This document shows, piece after piece, positions 1-6,044 of a DNA stretch of 14,666 bases. The notes beneath the pieces were generated by a model. The model saw nothing but the letters and a program-made list of their open reading frames with translations. It ran no database searches and had not been told where the DNA came from. A program made the position numbers and the translations under genes. The stretch spans positions 1 to 14,666 of the forward strand of contig JAURHZ010000027.1 of assembly GCA_030833025.1 (NCBI GenBank), given 5' to 3'. The DNA is from Armatimonadota bacterium. Lineage in GTDB: Bacteria; Armatimonadota; Armatimonadia; Armatimonadales; Armatimonadaceae. How positions within the stretch are numbered: the stretch's first letter is position 1; the number at the start of each line of letters is the position of its first letter.

Positions 1-1158
1 TACGATCAGGTTTACACACCGCATATCGGCCGGTTAGAGCTCTACAAGACGAGTGGTCACTTCCCGTACTACGCTGAGAGTCAATACCCACCATTGGTTC
101 AGCGTGAATTTCTGGCAGCACTTGCCAGTGATGGCTGCACCTGCGGCGAGTTGAGCAACAAACTGTCGGATGGCGATGTTGAGGGTTATCTGCTCAAGCC
201 GATGAACTGCCCGCATCACATCAAGATTTTCGCCAGCCAGCGTCACAGTTACCGTGACCTCCCGATTCGCCTTGCTGAATTTGGAACCGTGTACCGCTGG
301 GAGCAGTCGGGTGAGTTGAATGGCATGACCCGTGTCCGTGGCTTTACGCAGGATGATGCCCACCTGTTTTGTACCGAGGAGCAGGTCCCGGGTGAGATTC
401 AGGGATGTTTACAGCTGGTTAAGACCATTTTCGGCACACTTGGGATGAAAGACTTCCGTGTCCGTGTGGGCTTGCGTGACCGTGACTCAAGCAAGTATGT
501 AGGCGATCCTGCCAACTGGGATAAAGCGGAAGCGGCGTGTCGCGAAGCGGCTAAGACCCTTGGCGTGCCATTCTCTGAAGAGCCAGGCGAAGCGGCATTC
601 TATGGACCAAAGATCGACTTTGTTGTCCAGGATGTCATCGGGCGTGAATGGCAGCTAGGCACTGTACAGGTCGACTACAACCTGCCAGTGCGTTTTGACC
701 TGACGTATACGGGTGCTGACAGCATGCCGCACCGGCCGGTGATGATTCACCGTGCGCCATTTGGCTCGATGGAACGCTTTGTTGGCGTGTTGATTGAGCA
801 CTTTGCGGGTTCATTCCCGACGTGGCTGGCACCGGAGCAGGTGCGTATCTTACCTATCGCCGACCGTCATGCGGAGTGGTGTGAGGAGTTGAAGACGCGT
901 CTGGTTGGGGTTGGCATCCGTGCAACGGTTGACTCACGTTCTGAAAAGACGGGTAAGAAGGTTGCCGAAGGTCAGGTTGCCCGAATTCCTTACCTCTTGG
1001 TGATTGGTGACCGTGATATCGCGGCAGGGAATGTGTCAGTTCGTCATCGTGAGCTTGGTGACATGGGTGGCAGAGCCGTGGATCAGTTCGTGGATGACTT
1101 GTTGCACGAGGTACGCGAGCGTCTACTGGCTCCTGTTGCGCCGGTGAAGGAAGCCTGA
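1..1158 (+). CDS. thrS: Threonyl-tRNA synthetase, 5' end outside window
   Basis: Charges tRNA-Thr with threonine in the cytoplasm (class II aminoacyl-tRNA synthetase). The reading frame is open from base 1, so the N-terminal TGS/editing part and the start codon lie upstream; 385 residues are visible. The frame begins in the catalytic core (YDQVYTPHIGRLELYKTSGH, a typical ThrS stretch), followed by KPMNCPHH with the zinc-ligand Cys, motif 2 (TRVRGFTQDDAHLF) and motif 3 (PFGSMERFVGVLIEHFAG). The C-terminal anticodon-binding domain starts near LAPEQVRILPI. Between YYAESQYPP and EGYLLKPMNCP there is an insert of about 20-25 residues relative to the E. coli type of enzyme. The stop TGA is one base before the trpD ATG, so the two genes are probably co-transcribed and translationally coupled. 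Identification is secure; only the N-terminus is unknown. Confidence 0.97.
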   Translation, partial: YDQVYTPHIGRLELYKTSGHFPYYAESQYPPLVQREFLAALASDGCTCGELSNKLSDGDVEGYLLKPMNCPHHIKIFASQRHSYRDLPIRLAEFGTVYRWEQSGELNGMTRVRGFTQDDAHLFCTEEQVPGEIQGCLQLVKTIFGTLGMKDFRVRVGLRDRDSSKYVGDPANWDKAEAACREAAKTLGVPFSEEPGEAAFYGPKIDFVVQDVIGREWQLGTVQVDYNLPVRFDLTYTGADSMPHRPVMIHRAPFGSMERFVGVLIEHFAGSFPTWLAPEQVRILPIADRHAEWCEELKTRLVGVGIRATVDSRSEKTGKKVAEGQVARIPYLLVIGDRDIAAGNVSVRHRELGDMGGRAVDQFVDDLLHEVRERLLAPVAPVKEA

Positions 1159-1159
1159 G

Positions 1160-2191
1160 ATGTCTCCGATTCAGATTGCACTTGAGCGCGTCGTTTCGGG
1201 CATTCCGCTTACACAGCAGGAAGCCATGGATGCGATGGGCGTGATCATGGATGGTGAAGCAAGCAATGCCCAGATTGGGGCATTGCTTGCGGCCCTCCGG
1301 GTCCGTGGTGAGACGGTGGATGAAATTGCGGGCTTCGCGAGAGCGATGCGTGCGCGTGTCGTGAAGGTTCCGTCTCATCGTGAAAACCTGATTGATACAT
1401 GCGGTACGGGTGGGGATGTCATTAAGACATTCAATATTTCCACCGGTGCAGCGATTGTCAGTGCAGCCTGTGGCGTCGCCGTCGCCAAGCATGGAAACCG
1501 CGCTGTAACCAGCAAGGCCGGTTCGGCGGATGTTCTTGAGGCACTAGGTGTCGCGATGGACTTGACGTCTGAGCAGGTTGGATACTGCGTCGACACAATC
1601 GGAATCGGCTTTCTCTTTGCTCGTAACTTGCATCCTGCGATGCGTCATGCGGCATCTGTGCGTTCCGAGCTCGGCTTCCGCACCGTCTTCAATGTCCTTG
1701 GTCCGTTGACAAACCCAGCCGGCGCACAGCGACAGGTCCTCGGTGTTTACCACACCAGTCTGTGTGAGCAGCTGGCGCATGTGATGGACTCCCTTGGATG
1801 TTTCCATGCATTGGTGGTTCATGGTGAGGCTGGTCTCGATGAAATTTCTACCTTTGGCAGAACATTTTATGCGGAGCTGGTCGGCGGCATTGTGACCACG
1901 GGTTATCTGGTCCCGGGGGATGTCGGAATTGTTGAAAGCTCTCCTGAGGAAGTTAGTGCTGGCGCAAACGCTGAAGAGAATGCAGAAATTCTCCAACGTG
2001 TCTTCAGTGGCAGTGACCGCGCCCGTACGGATTTGATTGCCATCAATGCTGGTGCCGGGTTGTTAGTTTCTGGCAAGACAAGCACATTGGTAGAAGGCGT
2101 GCGAATGGCTCAGGCTGCGATTGCATCCGGTGCAGCCCTTGCCAAGCTGCAGGAGCTGATTGAGCTTACGAATCGATTGTCCCGAGGATGA
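1160..2191 (+). CDS. trpD: Anthranilate phosphoribosyltransferase
   Basis: Transfers the phosphoribosyl group of PRPP to anthranilate, the second committed step of tryptophan synthesis. The 343-residue length is normal for the family. An N-terminal helical domain (about 1-70) precedes the PRPP-binding glycine loop DTCGTGGD (79-86). The conserved block KHGNRAVTSKAGSAD (110-124) and the FRTVFNVLGPLTNPA region (about 173-187) follow. There is no fused TrpG domain, unlike the E. coli TrpGD fusion. The ATG follows the thrS stop after one base, with GGAAG about 8 nt upstream as a ribosome binding site. The 3' end overlaps trpC by ATGA. It must work with TrpE/TrpG, which lie on the opposite strand in a separate operon. 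Confidence 0.97.
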   Translation: MSPIQIALERVVSGIPLTQQEAMDAMGVIMDGEASNAQIGALLAALRVRGETVDEIAGFARAMRARVVKVPSHRENLIDTCGTGGDVIKTFNISTGAAIVSAACGVAVAKHGNRAVTSKAGSADVLEALGVAMDLTSEQVGYCVDTIGIGFLFARNLHPAMRHAASVRSELGFRTVFNVLGPLTNPAGAQRQVLGVYHTSLCEQLAHVMDSLGCFHALVVHGEAGLDEISTFGRTFYAELVGGIVTTGYLVPGDVGIVESSPEEVSAGANAEENAEILQRVFSGSDRARTDLIAINAGAGLLVSGKTSTLVEGVRMAQAAIASGAALAKLQELIELTNRLSRG

Positions 2192-2988
2192 GCACACTAC
2201 CAACGGTTTTAGAGCGTATCATTGCGACCAAACAGGCAGAAATAGCTCCACTCAAGGCATCCGTGCCAGACAAAGTGGTGCTTATGGAGAAGGCACTGGG
2301 GATGCCGGCGACACGGGGATTCCGCCGCGCTATCGAATCCGCGGGGCCACCCTGTGCTCTGATCGCCGAAATCAAGAAAGCAAGCCCAAGTAAGGGTGTA
2401 ATTCGTGCCGATTTCGACCCTATAGCGATCGCCAAGAGCTATGAGCAGGGTGGTGCAACATGTCTGAGTGTCCTCACAGACATTTCATACTTCCAAGGAA
2501 GCCCGGACTACCTCCAGCAGGTTAGGGAATCGGTTGCATTACCGCTTCTCCGTAAGGACTTCATCATCGACCCTATCCAGGTATACGAGTCTCGTGTCCT
2601 TGGCGCAGATGCCATCTTGCTAATTGTTGCGGCTCTTCCGAGTGCTGCAAGGCTTGCGGAGCTGCGCACAGTGGCTGAAAGCCTCGGAATGGATGCCTTG
2701 GTAGAAGTTCACGATGCGGAAGAACTCGAGTTAGCACTTGCATCCGGTGCGACGTTTATTGGCGTCAACAACCGAAATCTGCATGATTTCAGCGTCGATT
2801 TAGGGACATTTGGGTCATTGTCAAGCCATTTCGGTCAAGGAGTCACTGCTGTGGCCGAATCAGGCATCCTTACGAATGGGGATGTTCGGACAGTTGTCGA
2901 TGCCGGTGCGCACGCGGTACTAGTTGGTGAGGCGCTGATGCGTCAGGATGACATCATCGCTGCAACAAAGCAGCTTCTGGGACGATAA
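2188..2988 (+). CDS. trpC: Indole-3-glycerol phosphate synthase
   Basis: Closes the indole ring by decarboxylation and cyclisation of CdRP; a single-domain TIM barrel of 266 residues without the TrpF fusion seen in E. coli. Active-site signatures are in the usual order: LIAEIKKASPSKG (58-70, with the catalytic Glu61 and Lys63), LLRKDFIIDP (120-129, Lys123), VEVH (172-175), GVNNRNL (192-198) and VAESGI (222-227). The ATG overlaps the trpD stop as ATGA, with GAGG adjacent, so translation is probably coupled. It is the last gene of the thrS-trpD-trpC run. A long hairpin follows within a few bases of the stop. Confidence 0.97.
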   Translation: MSTLPTVLERIIATKQAEIAPLKASVPDKVVLMEKALGMPATRGFRRAIESAGPPCALIAEIKKASPSKGVIRADFDPIAIAKSYEQGGATCLSVLTDISYFQGSPDYLQQVRESVALPLLRKDFIIDPIQVYESRVLGADAILLIVAALPSAARLAELRTVAESLGMDALVEVHDAEELELALASGATFIGVNNRNLHDFSVDLGTFGSLSSHFGQGVTAVAESGILTNGDVRTVVDAGAHAVLVGEALMRQDDIIAATKQLLGR

Positions 2989-2993
2989 ATCAA

Positions 2994-3047
2994 AGCGTAA
3001 CTGGCTTCTTCCCGCGTACATTACGCGACATTGAAGCCATTTACGCT
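2994..3047. terminator. Bidirectional terminator between trpC and trpG
   Basis: A three-part inverted repeat fills the gap between converging operons. AGCGTAA (2994-3000) pairs with TTACGCT (3041-3047), TGGCTTC (3002-3008) with GAAGCCA (3033-3039), and CGCGTA (3013-3018) with TACGCG (3022-3027). Only a single mismatch and one small internal loop interrupt it. There is no long T-run, but a short CTCTT follows on the plus strand. Position and symmetry fit a two-way transcription stop; the intrinsic strength is uncertain because of the poor U-tract. Confidence 0.7.
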
Positions 3048-3054
3048 CTTACCA

Positions 3055-3627
3055 TCAGCAGCGTTGTTTCAGGAACTTCCCAAGTAGTCGCTTACCCTCT
3101 TGGGTAAGCACACTTTCTGGGTGGAACTGTACGCCTTCAATCGGAAGCATCCGGTGTCGAATGCCCATGATTTCTCCATCATCCACGGCTGTCGCAGTCA
3201 CCTCGAGGCAATCTGGCAGGCTGGCTTGTTCAATCGTCAATGAGTGATAGCGCGTCGCGGTGAACGGATTTGGCATTTCCTCAAACACTCCCGTGTTGGC
3301 ATGCTCGATTTGACTTGTCTTTCCGTGCATCAGGCGTCCAGCGCGTACCACTTTTCCACCGAATGCCTGACCGATCGATTGGTGTCCGAGGCAGACGCCC
3401 AAGATTGGAAACAAACCAGCACAGCGCGTGATTGCTTCGACGGAAATTCCCGCTTCTGTCGGTGAGCACGGTCCCGGCGAAACAAGTAGGTGCGATGGCT
3501 TCAGCTTGATAATGTCATCCACGGTGACTTGATCATTACGTTTGATCACCATTTCAGCTCCGAGTTCGCCGAGATAGTGGACGATGTTATAGGTGAAAGA
3601 GTCGTAATTATCGATGACAAATATCAT
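3055..3627 (-). CDS. trpG: Anthranilate synthase glutamine amidotransferase subunit
   Basis: Supplies ammonia from glutamine to TrpE for anthranilate synthesis; a stand-alone class I glutamine amidotransferase of 190 residues. The N-terminus MIFVIDNYDSFTYNIV is typical of TrpG/PabA. The oxyanion region is SPGPCSPTEAGIS (50-62), the nucleophile elbow GVCLGHQ gives Cys79, and FHPES (168-172) supplies His169 and Glu171. The ATG overlaps the stop of the upstream ABM gene as ATGA. The same protein may also serve p-aminobenzoate synthase, because the two subunits are often shared and no pabA is in this window; that is inference. It is the last gene of the minus-strand operon and ends just before the hairpin shared with trpC. 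Confidence 0.96.
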   Translation of the reverse strand: MIFVIDNYDSFTYNIVHYLGELGAEMVIKRNDQVTVDDIIKLKPSHLLVSPGPCSPTEAGISVEAITRCAGLFPILGVCLGHQSIGQAFGGKVVRAGRLMHGKTSQIEHANTGVFEEMPNPFTATRYHSLTIEQASLPDCLEVTATAVDDGEIMGIRHRMLPIEGVQFHPESVLTQEGKRLLGKFLKQRC

Positions 3628-3947
3628 GCTGTTACCTTCTCCCGGTTGAATGTCTTCCGGGAGTGAATATCACAAATGGTTAACTCGTAGCAGTCGTACC
3701 AAGTTTGCTGTCCCATCTCCTGTGCAGCTCGGTGCGTGGGATGATTTCCCCATTGATGTATAGCATCCAGACTTGCAAACTCACCCAGCGTTACAGTTTC
3801 TCCATCCGCGTGATGAAACGTCTTGTGGCTGATGTAGCCGGGGATGGTAGTGACAAGCTGTGACATTTCGGCAGCCATCTGGTTATACGCATCCAGCTGA
3901 ATTCCTGATTTTCGGGACCTAAAGATGACTACTGTGCCAGTTTCCAT
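3624..3947 (-). CDS. ABM-domain protein in the trp operon
   Basis: A 107-residue protein resembling the dimeric alpha-beta barrel 'antibiotic biosynthesis monooxygenase' (ABM) superfamily, which includes small cofactor-free oxygenases and stress-related barrels. It is one ABM unit: an initial strand TGTVVIFRSR (3-12), a helix around 17-33, then PGYISHKTFHHADGETVTLGEFAS (36-59), a helix with WGNHPTHRAAQEMGQ (66-80), and a last strand YDCYELTICDI. The start at 3947 is one base after the stop of the zinc-ribbon gene, which favours coupled translation. A longer frame back to 4019 would overlap that gene by 71 nt and adds residues outside the domain. Its stop overlaps trpG (ATGA). The fold call is moderately sure; the substrate is unknown. 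Sitting between the two anthranilate synthase subunits suggests a role near chorismate/anthranilate metabolism, but nothing in the sequence proves it. Confidence 0.75.
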   Translation of the reverse strand: METGTVVIFRSRKSGIQLDAYNQMAAEMSQLVTTIPGYISHKTFHHADGETVTLGEFASLDAIHQWGNHPTHRAAQEMGQQTWYDCYELTICDIHSRKTFNREKVTA

Positions 3948-3948
3948 G

Positions 3949-4314
3949 TCACGAAGACTGCCTTTCTTTAACGGGATGGTCATCCAGTTCGAGGTGATCC
4001 CAGCGTGACTCATCATCATCTAGGTCAAATTCCTGCACCCAGACATCCCCTTGAATCCACCCAGTGATTCGGAAGCAGCGTTTGCACTGAAAAATCAAGC
4101 GAGGCTTACTTTGCTGGCTGCTATCCACGCCACTCATGTCGGGGCTGGAGCCGATTTGAAGTTCACCACCTTCGCAGGATGGTCTTACTATGTCGCCGCA
4201 CCCAGGACAGTTCATCACCATCCGCTTTGATATCAGCTGACCTAGTCGTTGAAGGTCATTTGAATCAAGCTGTGGGCGTTGTGGATCGGGCAGGATGCGC
4301 CGGCGTTTCATCAT
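3949..4314 (-). CDS. Zinc-ribbon protein of unknown function in the trp operon
   Basis: A 121-residue protein I do not recognise. It has two CxxC knuckles: Cys36/Cys39 (NCPGCGD) and Cys77/Cys80 (QCKRCF), separated by 37 residues, with an extra Cys47 between them. This is the pattern of a zinc ribbon. The N-terminal 35 residues are basic and start MMKRRR; the C-terminus is strongly acidic (EFDLDDDESRWDHLELDD). There is no signal peptide or membrane segment, so it is probably cytoplasmic. The ATG overlaps the trpE stop (ATGA), and its own stop is one base before the ABM gene, so it is made together with TrpE and TrpG. It could be a nucleic-acid or protein-binding regulator, or an assembly factor; no function can be assigned. 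Confidence 0.8.
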   Translation of the reverse strand: MMKRRRILPDPQRPQLDSNDLQRLGQLISKRMVMNCPGCGDIVRPSCEGGELQIGSSPDMSGVDSSQQSKPRLIFQCKRCFRITGWIQGDVWVQEFDLDDDESRWDHLELDDHPVKERQSS

Positions 4315-5837
4315 TTACGCGTTTCCAAGCCTTTTTCAGCCAGCTCAACAGCACGTCGGATGGCGCCGCTCTTGTTGACGGTCTCAAGGTACTCCGTATC
4401 GGCTACAGAGTCAGCCACTATGCCACCACCAGCCTGAACATGGACCAATCCATCTCGTATCAGCGCTGTACGAAGAGTAATACACGCATCAAACGACCCT
4501 TTGTACGATAAATAACCGATGGCTCCCCCGTAGGTTCCTCGTCTACAGGGCTCAAGTTCATCGATGATTTGCATCGCCCGTACCTTTGGTGCCCCGGAGA
4601 GTGTGCCTGCCGGGAAGGTTGCGCGTAGGAGGTCAAACGCATTGCGATTGGGTGCGAGCTCACCAACAACATTGCTGACGATATGCATCACATGAGAGTA
4701 GCGCTCGATGACCATCAGCTCATCCACGCGTACACTTCCGTAGGTGCAAACCCGTCCAATATCATTGCGTGCGAGGTCGACGAGCATGATATGTTCAGCC
4801 CGTTCTTTTTCATCCGCGATGAGCTCTGCTGCCAGCTGGTCATCTTCTGCCCGTGAGGTTCCACGAGGGCGTGTTCCGGCGATCGGCCGGATGGTTACTT
4901 TCCGTTCATCTTCGGTAACGAGGACTTCTGGGGATGCGCCGACGAGGGTTGTCCCGGTGTCAAACTGCAGATAGTACATATATGGGCTTGGGTTGATAGC
5001 TCTTAGTGTTCGGTAAATGTCGAAGGGATCGGCATTGAGTGGGCGTGTGAAGCGTTGTGCGAGCACGACTTGGATAATGTCACCGGCGGTGATGTATTCC
5101 TTTGCTGTCGCAATCATGCGGTCATAGTCATCACGGGTCAGGTTCATATCCCAGTGACCATCTGGTGGCGGGGATGTTGCTTTTTGTGCGTGGCGTGTTG
5201 GGCCATCCGGTCGTGGAGCTAAGGCATCTGACTCGAGCTGCTGTAGTGCTGCGCACGCATCATCGTAAACTTGATCCAAATCAGCGCCATCTGGACAATG
5301 TGCATTTGTTAGAAAGATCAGCCGATGTTTCACATGGTCAAAGATAACCATTGTGTCGACGAGGACCATATGGATATCATCGACACCGGTGTCGTCAGCG
5401 GCGGTTGCCGGGATGGGTTCGAGGTGTTTTATCCAGTCCCATCCGATGTAACCGAGGGCTCCTCCGACAAAGCGCGGCAATCCGGGTCGATCGACAAATC
5501 GGACATCGCCTAGAATCTTTTGAATGGCCTGCATCGGCTCTTCACCGCTGGCCAGCTCAGTAACGGTTTTAACACCATTGTCAGTGAAGGTAATGTTGTT
5601 CCCACGGGCCCGAAAGCTACATTTTGGGTCAGAGCCAAGAAAGGAATACCGTGCGAGCCGTTCGCCTCCGGCGACCGACTCGAGAAGAAATGCATTTGGC
5701 CGATCTACAAATCTGCGAAACACAGACACGGGAGTTTCCATGTCGGCAAGAACTTCGCGTGTGATGGGGATGACATTACCTTGCTTTGCCAGCTGGTGGA
5801 ATGTCTGTCGATCGGGTGTGATTTCGGTTGAATACAT
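4311..5837 (-). CDS. trpE: Anthranilate synthase component I
   Basis: Makes anthranilate from chorismate using ammonia from TrpG; the first committed step to tryptophan. From the ATG at 5837 it has 508 residues, normal for the family. The N-terminal LLESVAGGERLARYSFLG (51-68) contains the LLES tryptophan-binding motif used for feedback inhibition. The chorismate-binding domain carries IQVVLAQRF, GASPEVLV, PIAGTRPRG, DEKERAEHIMLVDLARND, ERYSHVMHIVS, FPAGTLSGAPKVRAMQII and YGGAIGYLS. A TTG at 5849 would add four residues, but it lies inside the U-run of the upstream terminator, so ATG 5837 (MYSTEITPDRQ) is the better start. No clear Shine-Dalgarno is seen. Transcription should be controlled by the trpL attenuator just upstream. 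The stop overlaps the zinc-ribbon gene. Confidence 0.97.
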   Translation of the reverse strand: MYSTEITPDRQTFHQLAKQGNVIPITREVLADMETPVSVFRRFVDRPNAFLLESVAGGERLARYSFLGSDPKCSFRARGNNITFTDNGVKTVTELASGEEPMQAIQKILGDVRFVDRPGLPRFVGGALGYIGWDWIKHLEPIPATAADDTGVDDIHMVLVDTMVIFDHVKHRLIFLTNAHCPDGADLDQVYDDACAALQQLESDALAPRPDGPTRHAQKATSPPPDGHWDMNLTRDDYDRMIATAKEYITAGDIIQVVLAQRFTRPLNADPFDIYRTLRAINPSPYMYYLQFDTGTTLVGASPEVLVTEDERKVTIRPIAGTRPRGTSRAEDDQLAAELIADEKERAEHIMLVDLARNDIGRVCTYGSVRVDELMVIERYSHVMHIVSNVVGELAPNRNAFDLLRATFPAGTLSGAPKVRAMQIIDELEPCRRGTYGGAIGYLSYKGSFDACITLRTALIRDGLVHVQAGGGIVADSVADTEYLETVNKSGAIRRAVELAEKGLETRK

Positions 5838-5847
5838 AGCTTGCCAC

Positions 5848-5873
5848 AAAAAAAGCAGGTCCGTCTGACCTGC
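5848..5873 (-). terminator. trp operon attenuator (Rho-independent terminator)
   Basis: On the minus strand, GCAGGTC (5873-5867), a loop AGACG, and GACCTGC (5861-5855) form a perfect 7-bp GC-rich stem, followed directly by seven T (5854-5848). It lies between the Trp-containing leader peptide and trpE, only 10 nt before the trpE ATG, so it is a regulated stop rather than the end of a gene. A competing antiterminator is possible. CGTCT (5920-5916, at the leader stop codon) can pair with AGACG in the terminator loop (5866-5862), and GCCT (5911-5908) can pair with AGGC (5875-5872). Confidence 0.9.
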
Positions 5874-5913
5874 CTGTACTGTTTAACTGCGAATGTGTAA
5901 GGAACGGAGGCGT

Positions 5914-5958
5914 TTAGACGTGATTTTGAATCTGGCGGCGCCAGCTCCATACTTTCAT
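5914..5958 (-). CDS. trpL: trp leader peptide, MKVWSWRRQIQNHV
   Basis: A 14-residue ORF with tryptophan at positions 4 and 6, ending TAA, 40 nt before a perfect intrinsic terminator in front of trpE. This is the standard layout of ribosome-mediated tryptophan attenuation. A ribosome stalled at the Trp codons would leave the stop-codon region free to form the antiterminator. A ribosome that reaches the stop would cover CGTCT and allow the terminator. The TGG of residue 6 is part of a short hairpin (CTGGC/GCCAG, 5944-5932), fitting segment 1. No convincing Shine-Dalgarno precedes the ATG. Too short for ordinary gene callers; the identification rests on composition and position. Confidence 0.85.
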   Translation of the reverse strand: MKVWSWRRQIQNHV

Positions 5959-5977
5959 GTCGGTCATTCGCAACAGC

Positions 5978-5983
5978 ATCATA
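5978..5983 (-). promoter_or_regulatory. Candidate -10 element of the trp operon promoter
   Basis: TATGAT (5983-5978) matches TATAAT at five of six positions and would start transcription near 5971, about 13 nt before the trpL ATG. No good -35 hexamer is seen at the usual distance, so the call is tentative. Confidence 0.4.
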
Positions 5984-6010
5984 ATGGCCTGACGTTACCA
6001 TTTTTACGGC

Positions 6011-6038
6011 TTCACGTGCCATGGGGCTGCGGTATATG
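6011..6038 (+). promoter_or_regulatory. Candidate promoter, possibly leaderless, of the 505-residue gene
   Basis: TTCACG (6011-6016), a 16-nt spacer and TATATG (6033-6038) precede the ATG at 6045 by only six bases. There is no Shine-Dalgarno, and an in-frame TAG at 6039-6041 excludes an upstream start. The hexamers are imperfect matches, so this is a weak call. It would be divergent from the trpL promoter. Confidence 0.35.
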
Positions 6039-6044
6039 TAGAGC

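Noticed and set aside
854..1492. 212-residue minus-strand ORF opposite thrS/trpD
   Set aside because: A shadow of two certain genes, with a composition (His/Arg/Thr-rich) unlike a real protein.
3948..4019. Longer N-terminus for the ABM protein
   Set aside because: It would overlap the zinc-ribbon gene by 71 nt and adds residues outside the ABM fold; the coupled ATG at 3947 fits better.
5838..5849. TTG start for trpE adding residues before MYSTEITPD
   Set aside because: The codon lies within the U-run of the attenuator, and the family normally starts at MYSTE-like sequence; ATG 5837 is preferred.
6009..6024. A third parS around the CACGTG at 6013-6018
   Set aside because: Only about 10 of 16 bases match the consensus and the right arm is lost; other CACGTG occurrences (near 8925 and 14240) also lack the arms.
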